Positions 8,713-16,110 of a stretch of DNA of 44,497 nucleotides are shown here, piece by piece (position 1 is the first letter of the stretch; the number at the start of each line of letters is the position of its first letter). The translations under genes were made by a program, and so were the position numbers. The stretch is from Alphaproteobacteria bacterium (GTDB lineage: Bacteria > Pseudomonadota > Alphaproteobacteria > RF32 > CAG-239). The stretch covers positions 1 through 44,497 of the forward strand of contig JAFTWG010000033.1 in NCBI GenBank assembly GCA_017465405.1. The letters are read 5' to 3'. The notes beneath the pieces were generated by a model. The model saw only the letters and a program-made list of their open reading frames with translations. It had not been told where the DNA came from and made no database searches.

Positions 8713-9003
8713 TTAAGGAAGAATCTTTGTAAGCTTGAGATAAATCTCGTCTAAATCCAGAATATCAACGAGGATTACGTTAACGGCATTTGTAGGCAAA
8801 CAACCCAGAAATTCGTCACAGGTAATTATCGTCGGTGCACAGTTGCTTCCTCTTGTTTCAAGAGAGCCAAGTACGTGGATTCCGTAGGGTTCATAAATTG
8901 ATTGATAGTCCTCGACCAAACAATCAACCTCATAGTGTTCGGACCCTAAAAACAGAGAGGGCTTGTATTTTGCCAGCTCTTTTAAAATGTTACCTATATT
9001 CAT
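8713..9003 (-). CDS. Hypothetical protein, 96 aa
   Basis: Not recognised. It is a small acidic soluble protein with alternating helix and strand (PSLFLGSEHYEVDCLVEDY, NAVNVILVDILDLDEIYLKL) and no signal peptide. The start ATG at 9003 has no Shine-Dalgarno sequence and only about 19 bases of leader after a clear promoter. Codon use is richer in G/C endings than comEC or elbB on either side. It is a single-gene unit with its own promoter and terminator, like the 118-aa gene near the left end. Confidence 0.75.
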   Translation of the reverse strand: MNIGNILKELAKYKPSLFLGSEHYEVDCLVEDYQSIYEPYGIHVLGSLETRGSNCAPTIITCDEFLGCLPTNAVNVILVDILDLDEIYLKLTKILP

Positions 9004-9028
9004 ATATAAAAATTTAGTTATCGCAGTT

Positions 9029-9056
9029 ATGTTAACATTTTTTGTCTAAAAGTCAA
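9029..9056 (-). promoter_or_regulatory. Sigma70-type promoter for the 96-aa gene
   Basis: On the minus strand TTGACT (9051-9056) and TAACAT (9029-9034) are 16 bp apart. The spacer contains the motif TTTAGACAAAAAATG that recurs before other orphan genes. Confidence 0.6.
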
Positions 9057-9068
9057 ATTTTATTTTGA

Positions 9069-9097
9069 TTGAAATATATTATTGTTATCGTTATATT
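9069..9097 (+). promoter_or_regulatory. Sigma70-type promoter for elbB
   Basis: TTGAAA (9069-9074) and TATATT (9092-9097) with a 17-bp spacer, 20 bases before the start codon. Confidence 0.55.
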
Positions 9098-9116
9098 ATC
9101 TGAAAGGAGAAAAATA

Positions 9117-9773
9117 ATGAAAATAGCTATAATTCTTTCAGGATGCGGTGTTTTTGACGGCAGTGAGATTCACGAAGCAACCTGCACAATGCTCAATATT
9201 GATAAACAAGGTGCCGAATACCAATGCTTTGCACCTAATGAGACACAATCTAAAGTGGTCAACCATTTCACCCACAAAATCGAAGAAAATTCAGAACGTA
9301 ATATTTTGGTTGAAGCTGCTCGAATTGCCAGAGGAAATATAAAAGACATTCGAGATTTTAATATTATTGATTTTGATGCGGTTATTTTTCCCGGCGGAAG
9401 CGGAGCAGTTACGAATTTGTGTGATTTTTTCGAAAAAGGTCGTGCTTGTGAAGTAAACCCGGAAGTTGTGCGTGTAATAAATGATTGTTATGAAAGCCAG
9501 ATGCCTATCGGTGCAATATGTATTGCTCCGGCATTAATTGCTCATGTTTTAGGGCAACATAAAATTGTAGTTACAATCGGAAATGATAAACAAGTTGCTT
9601 CAGTTATTGAAGAAAACGGAGCTATACATAAAGAATGTAAAGCTGACGAAATCGCTGTTGATGAGAAGCACAAAATTGTTACAACTCCTGCTTATATGCT
9701 TGCAAAATCAATAAAAGAAGTTGACAACGGAATTGCAAAATTAGTTGCTGAAATTATACGTTTAGGACGATAA
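9117..9773 (+). CDS. elbB: ElbB/GlxIII, DJ-1/PfpI superfamily protein
   Basis: This family has the DJ-1 fold; E. coli ElbB has weak glyoxalase activity and was linked to isoprenoid biosynthesis. The 218-aa product matches the family length (E. coli 217). Visible motifs are the N-terminal ILSGCGVFDGSEIHE, the FPGGSGAVTNLCDF turn and the nucleophile elbow IGAICIAPAL with Cys135. The start ATG at 9117 has AAAGGAG 7 bases upstream; a longer reading frame upstream overlaps the promoter and is rejected. Its 3' end overlaps by 12 bp the convergent HpnD-like synthase gene, also an isoprenoid-pathway candidate. Confidence 0.93.
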   Translation: MKIAIILSGCGVFDGSEIHEATCTMLNIDKQGAEYQCFAPNETQSKVVNHFTHKIEENSERNILVEAARIARGNIKDIRDFNIIDFDAVIFPGGSGAVTNLCDFFEKGRACEVNPEVVRVINDCYESQMPIGAICIAPALIAHVLGQHKIVVTIGNDKQVASVIEENGAIHKECKADEIAVDEKHKIVTTPAYMLAKSIKEVDNGIAKLVAEIIRLGR

Positions 9774-10598
9774 TAAAACTTTTGTCAGCAAATGTATTTT
9801 TTTAATTTTACTTACCTCCGGTTTGGGAGATATAATCTCCCATCCACGGTTATCCATAATATCAAAATATTTCTTATAAATATCTAAAATAAGACGGAGA
9901 GGTTTTTTGGTAGTCTTATCTAAGGTATCGACAATCTCATAGGCTTTTTTATAATTTTCAGAGGCAATTTTTGCCAATTCCTGACGGGCATATACCAAAT
10001 TTTTATCGACCAATACGGTTTTAGGATCCGTGGAATCAATACCGGCTTTAAGCAACAATTCTTGTGGAATATATAAACGATTATTGTTAGCATCTTCTTT
10101 AATATTTCGCAAAATATTAGTGATTTGCAAAGCAGTTCCCATGGAAGTAGATAATTCTTTTATTATACTTTCGTCTTGACAACCAAAAACACGCAAAGAC
10201 AAACTTCCAGCCATTCCGCCGACGCCACGACAGTAGCCAGTCAATTTTTTCATTGTCGGCGCTTGCAACGGGTTATATACGTTTTCTGATACACTATCCA
10301 ACATATTCAAAAATTCTTTTTTGGGAAGTTTGAAACGTAAACAATTTTTATAAATTCGTCTGCCAATATCCGTTGCCGGAACTTTTTTATCAAAAATATT
10401 ATCAAATTCACGACGCCAACCGTCCATAATCTGTTTCTTTTCGTCATCGTTCAGAGGGCTTTCAACCACTTCTTCCAAATGTCGAGCCCAAGCAATAAGA
10501 GTGTATAAAGCCTCCCTTTTTGCTTTTGGTAACAAACGCATACCGAAAAACATTGTTGTTCCGGTTTTATTTCTAAATGTCTTATGAATATTGCTCAT
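9762..10598 (-). CDS. HpnD-like squalene/phytoene synthase family protein with altered Asp-rich motifs
   Basis: Members condense two prenyl diphosphates, in HpnD giving presqualene diphosphate for hopanoid synthesis. The 278 aa fit HpnD length. Recognisable parts are FFGMRLLPKAKREALYTL, YCRGVGGMAGSLSLRVFG and ALQITNILRN with EDANNNRLYIP. The first metal-binding motif, normally DDxxDE, reads EEVVES (residues 42-47). In the second, NILRD is NILRN. Glu can replace Asp conservatively, but both metal sites are changed, so activity or substrate may differ. A Shine-Dalgarno AAAGGTG precedes the ATG. No other hopanoid genes are nearby, and a phytoene synthase-like or non-catalytic role is possible. 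Confidence 0.8.
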   Translation of the reverse strand: MSNIHKTFRNKTGTTMFFGMRLLPKAKREALYTLIAWARHLEEVVESPLNDDEKKQIMDGWRREFDNIFDKKVPATDIGRRIYKNCLRFKLPKKEFLNMLDSVSENVYNPLQAPTMKKLTGYCRGVGGMAGSLSLRVFGCQDESIIKELSTSMGTALQITNILRNIKEDANNNRLYIPQELLLKAGIDSTDPKTVLVDKNLVYARQELAKIASENYKKAYEIVDTLDKTTKKPLRLILDIYKKYFDIMDNRGWEIISPKPEVSKIKKIHLLTKVLLSS

Positions 10599-10635
10599 TG
10601 CATCACCTTTTTATATCGTAAATTTATGGCAATTT

Positions 10636-12006
10636 TTAATCAAAATCAACAGATTTTTTTATTTCATTAACCCAAGGAATAATATCTTGTAAGGCTCTTT
10701 GGCAATAAGCAGATTTTCTTTCCATGCCTTTTATTTTACGAAATTTTCCGTTTGGAGTAATTTCGCCTCTGATATCGGGGAATATACCGAAATTAATATT
10801 CATAGGTTGAAAATCTTCAATATTGGTGTCGTCTTGCAAATGCTTAAGCATTGAACCGAAAGCCGTCGTTTCAGGAGGCAAAACAATATTTTCTCCTCTT
10901 ACCTCTTGAGCTGCAAAATATCCGCTCAACAAACCGACTGCCGCACTTTCGATATATCCTTCACAACCGGTAATTTGTCCGGCAAAGCTTATATGCGGTT
11001 TAGTTTTCAAACGTAAAAATTCATCTAACAAAATAGGACTTTTGATAAAAGTATTTTTATGAATCCCTCCTAATCTGGCAAATTCTGCATTTTCCAGTCC
11101 CGGAATTGTTCTGAATATTTCCTGTTGCGCTCCATATTTCATTTTAGTCTGAAATCCGACCATATTTCGTAAGGTATCGGCAAAATTATCTTGACGCAAC
11201 TGCACAACGGCATAGGCATGTTCTCCGGTATGAGGATTGGTCAATCCGACAGGTTTCATCGGTCCGTAAAGAAGGGTATCTTTTCCTCTTTCTGCCATAA
11301 CTTCAATAGGTAAACATCCATCAAAATAATTAGGCTTTTCAAACTCGTGAAACTCTACCTTTTCGGCATTTAATAAATATTCAACAAACGTATAATATTG
11401 TTCTTCGGTAAGCGGACAGTTTATATAATCACGACTATCTCCCTTATCGTAACGAGATTGGTACCACGCAACATCCATATTAATACTGTCTTTATACACT
11501 ACCGGAGCAATAGCATCATAAAAAGAAAGAGTTTGGTTTCCTACTTCTTTTAATATTGAAGATGCAAGTTTGTCGCTTGTCAAAGGTCCGGTAGCAATAA
11601 TCGTTCTGCCAAAACTTTCATCCGGCAGTTCTTCAATCTCTTCATTACTAAATTCAATGTTTGGTAAAGCTTTTAACTTGGTCGTAACGTATGCGGCAAA
11701 AGCATCTCTATCAACAGCTAATGCGCCTCCTGCTGGAACTTTGCATTTATCGGCAGCTTCCATAATTAACGAACCGGATAAACGCATTTCCTGATGCATA
11801 AGACCGACCGCATTATGTTCCATATCATCAGAACGCAGAGAATTTGAGCATACCAACTCTGCACAATTAGGATTTTTGTGTGCGGCAGAATATTTTAGCG
11901 GTTTCATTTCATGAATAACAACCTCAACACCTCTTTTAGCTAATTGCCAAGCAGCCTCGCTCCCTGCCAAACCTGCGCCAATGATATGTACTTTTGCTTT
12001 TTTCAT
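10636..12006 (-). CDS. trmFO: Methylenetetrahydrofolate-tRNA-(uracil-5-)-methyltransferase TrmFO
   Basis: TrmFO makes m5U54 in the tRNA T-loop using methylene-THF and FADH2. The 456-aa protein opens with the FAD-binding Rossmann motif [13 protein letters not shown] (7-19) and carries [14 protein letters not shown] with the catalytic Cys53 of the family. The C-terminal FAD motif lies in [21 protein letters not shown] lies upstream of the ATG. It lies 37 bp upstream of the HpnD-like gene on the same strand, so the two may be co-transcribed. It is divergent from the exported acidic protein. Confidence 0.96.
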   Translation of the reverse strand: MKKAKVHIIGAGLAGSEAAWQLAKRGVEVVIHEMKPLKYSAAHKNPNCAELVCSNSLRSDDMEHNAVGLMHQEMRLSGSLIMEAADKCKVPAGGALAVDRDAFAAYVTTKLKALPNIEFSNEEIEELPDESFGRTIIATGPLTSDKLASSILKEVGNQTLSFYDAIAPVVYKDSINMDVAWYQSRYDKGDSRDYINCPLTEEQYYTFVEYLLNAEKVEFHEFEKPNYFDGCLPIEVMAERGKDTLLYGPMKPVGLTNPHTGEHAYAVVQLRQDNFADTLRNMVGFQTKMKYGAQQEIFRTIPGLENAEFARLGGIHKNTFIKSPILLDEFLRLKTKPHISFAGQITGCEGYIESAAVGLLSGYFAAQEVRGENIVLPPETTAFGSMLKHLQDDTNIEDFQPMNINFGIFPDIRGEITPNGKFRKIKGMERKSAYCQRALQDIIPWVNEIKKSVDFD

Positions 12007-12129
12007 AACTACCTCTTTTATTAATTCTGCTCTGTTTATAATCGTTTACGATTAAAATGTAAATTATCATTTGCTATTTTGAAAAAAAAAATATATTATG
12101 GAGCAAAGTTAACTTTTTTATTAGTAGAA

Positions 12130-13323
12130 ATGAAGAAATTTATATTATATCTTACTGTTTTTAGTGCAATATTTGTTGGCAAAGAGGTTGTTGCCAGCGA
12201 TATTGATACCATGCTTTTCGGTCCTGCAAAAAAAATTACGGCAGCTCCATCTAAAGATGATCCGTTAATTCCCCGTATTGTGAAAGATACATCGGAGAAT
12301 AAAGATGCCGCTATCCCCCTTATCAAGAAAAAAGGCGATAAAGAAGAAATTTTTGTTCCTAAAGAAGAAACAAGCCCTCTAACCGTAGGTTCTTCTGTTT
12401 CCCCTGCGAAAAAAACTAAATCTTTAACCGATGAAATAAAAGAATTGGATAAAGAAGAAAGAGGAATTACGGACGAAGAAGAAACCGCTGAAGAAGATAG
12501 CGAAAAAGAAGGATTATTTTCTTCTGATGATGAAAGCGATTTTGAAGAGGAAGAGGAATCGGAAGATAAAGAATCGTTACTAAAAGGCACATGGGTTGAA
12601 AAATTAGGAGCAAGTATATCTAAAGACTCTAAAAAAGACGAAGAAAAAACCGAGGATAATTCTTCTTCCGACAAAGTTAGTCTTGAAGGACTTACCAAAA
12701 GCAGTAAAAAATCAGGTCGCTCAAATGCTTCCGTGTTTGACATTTCAGGTGTAATGCTTCGTATGTCTTTGGAACAAGCTCAATCTACATTATTAAAACG
12801 TGGCTATAAAATGGTTTCGCAAAAATTTGAGATACCAAACTTTATCAAGTGGCGTTATGAAGAACAGTGTCGTAATGCCGGAATTGTTGGTTATGAAAGA
12901 TTAAATAACTGTGTTGTTAAAGCGGCAAAAGCATCTAATCATCAATATGTGGAAAGTTCTCGCTTTGTGAAATATGACAGTCAGGAAGAAGTTAATTTCT
13001 GGCTTACCAGTAATTTTACCAATAATAAAGTTTATAAAATCACCTACTCTACCGGTATAACTAATGTAAACAGAGGTAGCGGACAAAAAATTCAATATCT
13101 TCGTAACATTAAAACTTTTGAATTTTGGCGTCGTATAAATCAAAAATATGGTACTCCTGATAATAAAACCGAAGTTTTGTGGGGATTAGGCGGAAACAAA
13201 CCATATATGAAAGCATCTACCGGAAAACTTATGCTCGAAGACCCGATGTTGCGAGAGCTCGATTATACTCGTATGTCCAGAGAAGATGCTAAATTTATGA
13301 ATACTAACCTATATAATTTTTAA
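12130..13323 (+). CDS. Exported acidic protein of unknown function, 397 aa
   Basis: The start at 12130 is chosen because MKKFILYLTVFSAIFVGKEVVASDI forms a signal peptide with a likely cut after VAS. A longer frame from TTG at 12079 would bury it. Residues about 85-195 are a highly charged Glu/Asp/Ser/Lys-rich low-complexity linker. A folded domain follows at about 215-397: LRMSLEQAQSTLLKRGYK, two conserved-looking Cys, and KTFEFWRRINQKYGTPDNKT. The MSLEQAQSTLLKRGYK piece resembles a ligand- or envelope-binding helix-strand unit, but I do not recognise the family. The stop is only 3 bases before chpT, so both are probably one operon. Confidence 0.75.
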   Translation: MKKFILYLTVFSAIFVGKEVVASDIDTMLFGPAKKITAAPSKDDPLIPRIVKDTSENKDAAIPLIKKKGDKEEIFVPKEETSPLTVGSSVSPAKKTKSLTDEIKELDKEERGITDEEETAEEDSEKEGLFSSDDESDFEEEEESEDKESLLKGTWVEKLGASISKDSKKDEEKTEDNSSSDKVSLEGLTKSSKKSGRSNASVFDISGVMLRMSLEQAQSTLLKRGYKMVSQKFEIPNFIKWRYEEQCRNAGIVGYERLNNCVVKAAKASNHQYVESSRFVKYDSQEEVNFWLTSNFTNNKVYKITYSTGITNVNRGSGQKIQYLRNIKTFEFWRRINQKYGTPDNKTEVLWGLGGNKPYMKASTGKLMLEDPMLRELDYTRMSREDAKFMNTNLYNF

Positions 13324-13326
13324 GCT

Positions 13327-13932
13327 ATGGAAAAAAAAATTAATATAACAGAGATTGTTTGTACTCGAATAAGTCACGATTTAATCGGAAATATCGGAGC
13401 TTTTGCCAACGCATTGGAGCTGATGGAAGATGACGACATTGATTTTATGACAGAAATTAAATCTACGCTTAATTTCAGCTCTACCGTTTTGATGTCAAGG
13501 TTAAAGTTTTTTCGTATGGTATTCGGCTTGAATAATGCTAATTTAGAAAATGCAGATACGGTACACAATATCAGTCAAAATTATGTAAAATCTCTAAATC
13601 CGCATCATCCGATAGAAATAGATATATCTCCTATTGACGGACAACCGGACTTAAATAGGGTTATTATGCTTGCGGTTATGCTTTGTGGGGATATAATTGT
13701 CAAAGGTGGAAAAATCACTATCAAAGCAGATAGCAAACAAATTACGGCAAATGCGATAAGTCAGTTCCCTTTAGCTCAAAATAAAATTAGTGAGATAAAT
13801 AACATTATAAACGGTGCTTTTCCGGAAAACTCATCACAATTAGCACAATATGCTTATGTATTTTATTTACAAGAAATGGGAGCCACTTTGCGGACAGATG
13901 ACAATAATGGTTTTACCCTGTATATTGGTTAA
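13327..13932 (+). CDS. chpT: ChpT-type histidine phosphotransferase
   Basis: In alphaproteobacteria ChpT relays phosphate from the hybrid kinase CckA to the cell-cycle regulator CtrA and to CpdR. The 201-aa product has the H-box RISHDLIGNIGAFANALELM with the phospho-acceptor His17, followed by a long second helix (STVLMSRLKFFRMVFG). A degenerate Bergerat-like C-terminal half follows (NRVIMLAVMLCGDIIVKGG). This layout and length are typical of the family. It begins 4 bases after the exported acidic protein. Its last 20 bp overlap the convergent ADP-ribosyltransferase gene, so the two transcripts are antisense at their 3' ends. Confidence 0.85.
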   Translation: MEKKINITEIVCTRISHDLIGNIGAFANALELMEDDDIDFMTEIKSTLNFSSTVLMSRLKFFRMVFGLNNANLENADTVHNISQNYVKSLNPHHPIEIDISPIDGQPDLNRVIMLAVMLCGDIIVKGGKITIKADSKQITANAISQFPLAQNKISEINNIINGAFPENSSQLAQYAYVFYLQEMGATLRTDDNNGFTLYIG

Positions 13933-15136
13933 TACGCCCAACATAAGTCTTTAAAAAATCTTGTCCTTGATTGTTATTTAAGGTACTTCTTTGTGCAGTG
14001 CTTTGTTGTGCAGGTTCGATCGGAGCATTCGCTGCTTCTTCCGAATGTCCGGCACGCAATTTTGCCCGCATTGTACTCATCTTATCACGAGATGTGACTT
14101 TTTCTCCTGCTTGTTTTTTTACGAACTCTATGCTTTCCATATATGCCTGAACATCGGCAGCAGATTTTCCTTGCAAATATTCTTCTTTTCTTCTTTCTAA
14201 AGCTTCAAGTAATAACTTGGGAAAATCATGCTCTTTAATATCCACTACATGTTCATTTCCTTGTGATGGCCGATACAAAAAATCTGCAGGTCTTAACAGT
14301 ATTTCCGCTTCTGCAGATGATTCTTCTCGTCTTAATCCGGAGATATTATCTAAGCTCAATACATGTGTGCCTTTAGGCAGATGAATTTCATACACATTAT
14401 CGGAAGAGAAGAACTCTGCTTCTTTTTTACTTAATGATGTTGATATGAAAGATGAATGTTCCGTTTCATGACTTTTGCTACCACGATAAACAACTAAATC
14501 ATGTTCAAGGGGAGGATTGTCTTCAAACGCTCTATCCATTAATAATAATTTTCTACAAAACTCGGGATTTATTTTTTCGCTTCCTCTGGTGCGTAACTCA
14601 CCTTTTCCCATAAACGAATTTATAAATTCGTACCCTTCAGCTTTATAATATTCCAACATCTCGAACTGTTCCGGAGAAACACGAGAATTAATTTTATCTT
14701 TGTATATACTATTTGCTATGTAACCGTCTATTGAAAGAGAATCTATTTTTAAAGCAGCATCATCTATTGATAATTTTTTTTCCGTCGTAACCCCATTGGA
14801 AAATTCCATATTGTCATAATTGATTAGGGGAACTCTTTCATTTCCGACGATGATTTCTTGTTGTTCGGAAGATGTTATGGTATGTCCACGATAAGCTTCA
14901 ATATTACATGCAATTAATCCGAGTTGTTCAGATAATTCAATATTGGGATTTAGTTCAATACAGCATTTTTGTTTTGTTTCTGTTGATGATAAATATAAAA
15001 ATCGTTTTCCGTCTTTTTCATATAGGTTAGATACACCGTTATAGTGATTTTCAAAATCTTTAAACCCGGAACGAAAGTTTCTTCTTTCTCTGATAGAAAG
15101 CTGATAACATTCGATGTTTTGAGATTCATTTTCCAT
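13913..15136 (-). CDS. Predicted R-S-E class mono-ADP-ribosyltransferase, 407 aa
   Basis: The protein shows the three marks of the ADP-ribosyltransferase exoenzyme family in order and with suitable spacing. These are Arg218 in LVVYRGSK, the STS motif at 232-234 in SFISTSLSKKEAEFF, and the ExE pair Glu276/Glu278 in EAEILLRPA. Upstream, YKAEGYEFINSFMGKGELR (about 164-182) resembles the helix that precedes the fold in VIP2-like and phage Alt-like enzymes. The ExE form predicts transfer of ADP-ribose to arginine. There is no signal peptide. The N-terminal 150 residues are unassigned and the C-terminus is helical and Gln/Ala rich. Shine-Dalgarno support is weak (GAGAAA). No immunity or hydrolase gene is adjacent, so an effector role is inference. 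Confidence 0.75.
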   Translation of the reverse strand: MENESQNIECYQLSIRERRNFRSGFKDFENHYNGVSNLYEKDGKRFLYLSSTETKQKCCIELNPNIELSEQLGLIACNIEAYRGHTITSSEQQEIIVGNERVPLINYDNMEFSNGVTTEKKLSIDDAALKIDSLSIDGYIANSIYKDKINSRVSPEQFEMLEYYKAEGYEFINSFMGKGELRTRGSEKINPEFCRKLLLMDRAFEDNPPLEHDLVVYRGSKSHETEHSSFISTSLSKKEAEFFSSDNVYEIHLPKGTHVLSLDNISGLRREESSAEAEILLRPADFLYRPSQGNEHVVDIKEHDFPKLLLEALERRKEEYLQGKSAADVQAYMESIEFVKKQAGEKVTSRDKMSTMRAKLRAGHSEEAANAPIEPAQQSTAQRSTLNNNQGQDFLKTYVGRINQYTG

Positions 15137-15231
15137 TATTTTTCTCGCAGATTAACCTATAAATTAAATTGTATCTTAAAATTGCAAACAACTCAAGTAT
15201 TTTTGTCAAATATCGTCCACATAAATAAAAC

Positions 15232-15263
15232 AAAAAAGCTCCGAAATATTTTCGGAGCTTTTA
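15232..15263. terminator. Bidirectional terminator after cspA
   Basis: AGCTCCGAAA, loop TAT, TTTCGGAGCT is a perfect 10-bp stem, with T6 on the minus strand (cspA side) and TTT on the plus strand. Confidence 0.85.
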
Positions 15264-15278
15264 TAATATTCGCTATGT

Positions 15279-15482
15279 TTACAGTAGCTTAATATTTCCG
15301 GCAACAACTCTGTCTCGTTCAGTCATTGTTTCATAACTAACTTTGTCGCCTTCATTTAAGGTGCGCAAACCGGCTTCTTTTACCGCCGTGATATGAACAA
15401 ACACATCTTTCTCGCCTTCATCAGGAGTAATAAAACCATACCCTTTTCTTTTATTAAACCATTTAACTGTTCCTGCTGCCAT
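15279..15482 (-). CDS. cspA: Cold-shock domain protein, CspA family
   Basis: A single OB-fold nucleic-acid chaperone of 67 aa. RNP1 is KGYGFI (13-18) and RNP2 is VFVHI (27-31), in the usual context MAAGTVKWFNKRKGYGF. The frame is open upstream, but the family start is the ATG at 15482, preceded by AAGGATT. A leader of about 50 or more bases precedes it (candidate promoter TTGCTA-17-TACGAT), as is usual for csp genes whose mRNA leader responds to temperature. Which paralog it is cannot be told. Confidence 0.93.
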   Translation of the reverse strand: MAAGTVKWFNKRKGYGFITPDEGEKDVFVHITAVKEAGLRTLNEGDKVSYETMTERDRVVAGNIKLL

Positions 15483-15658
15483 AATCTTAATCCTTTTCAC
15501 AAACAGGTTAATACGAATACATAGTTTTGTAACACTATATGCAGGAATCGTATTCTTTTTTTGAGCAATTAGCAAGCTATTTTTTTACAATTTTCGACCT
15601 TGATAAAAACCTATCCGATAATATATCAGATAAGAACATTAATTACATGAGGTTTAAA

Positions 15659-16015
15659 ATGAAAAAATCAATTTATCTTATTGCAGCAGCAGCAATTTTG
15701 ACCGTAGCCGCAAATGCTGAAGCTAAAGATCATATGAAAAAAAATTGGCTTGATAGAGAAACTGCCGATATTGAAGAAGATTATCACGAAGCTATCAGAA
15801 AAATTGATAAATCTGAATTTTCTCAAGAACAGAAAAACACTCTTAAAGCTCAAGCTGAAGCAAATAAGGAACTGGCTTTATCGCAAGCTAAAGCAACCGA
15901 TGAACAACTGCAAAAAAATAGAGAAGCCCGCAAAAATTTTATTTCAAATCAAAAACACGACAAAAAATATAAAAAAGAACATAAAATTTTCAAAGAAATA
16001 GACGATATTTTATAG
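15659..16015 (+). CDS. Small exported helical protein, 118 aa
   Basis: MKKSIYLIAAAAILTVAANAEA is a signal peptide with a likely cut after the second alanine-rich motif (ANA or AEA). The mature part is almost entirely charged amphipathic helix (EEDYHEAIRKIDKS, QKNTLKAQAEANKELALSQA), so a coiled coil or helical hairpin in the periplasm is likely. GAGG lies before ATG 15659; an in-frame ATG four codons earlier is possible. The layout resembles small periplasmic helical proteins such as Spy-like chaperones, but no family signature is seen. A terminator follows and separates it from proS. Confidence 0.75.
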   Translation: MKKSIYLIAAAAILTVAANAEAKDHMKKNWLDRETADIEEDYHEAIRKIDKSEFSQEQKNTLKAQAEANKELALSQAKATDEQLQKNREARKNFISNQKHDKKYKKEHKIFKEIDDIL

Positions 16016-16044
16016 TAGACATATTTTTCTTATAGTGTTAAGTT

Positions 16045-16083
16045 AAGTCCGCTGTCTGCAATATTGGGATTGCGGACTTTTCG
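16045..16083 (+). terminator. Terminator of the exported helical protein gene
   Basis: AAGTCCGC pairs with GCGGACTT around a 19-base loop that can itself pair (GCAAT/ATTGC), followed by TTTT. Confidence 0.7.
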
Positions 16084-16110
16084 TTACGTTATGAAAAAAA
16101 GGAATAAACT

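Noticed and set aside
12096..12743. Minus-strand Ser-rich ORF of 215 aa.
   Set aside because: It is the complement of the Glu/Asp/Lys-rich linker of the exported acidic protein; the low-complexity composition keeps the opposite frame open.
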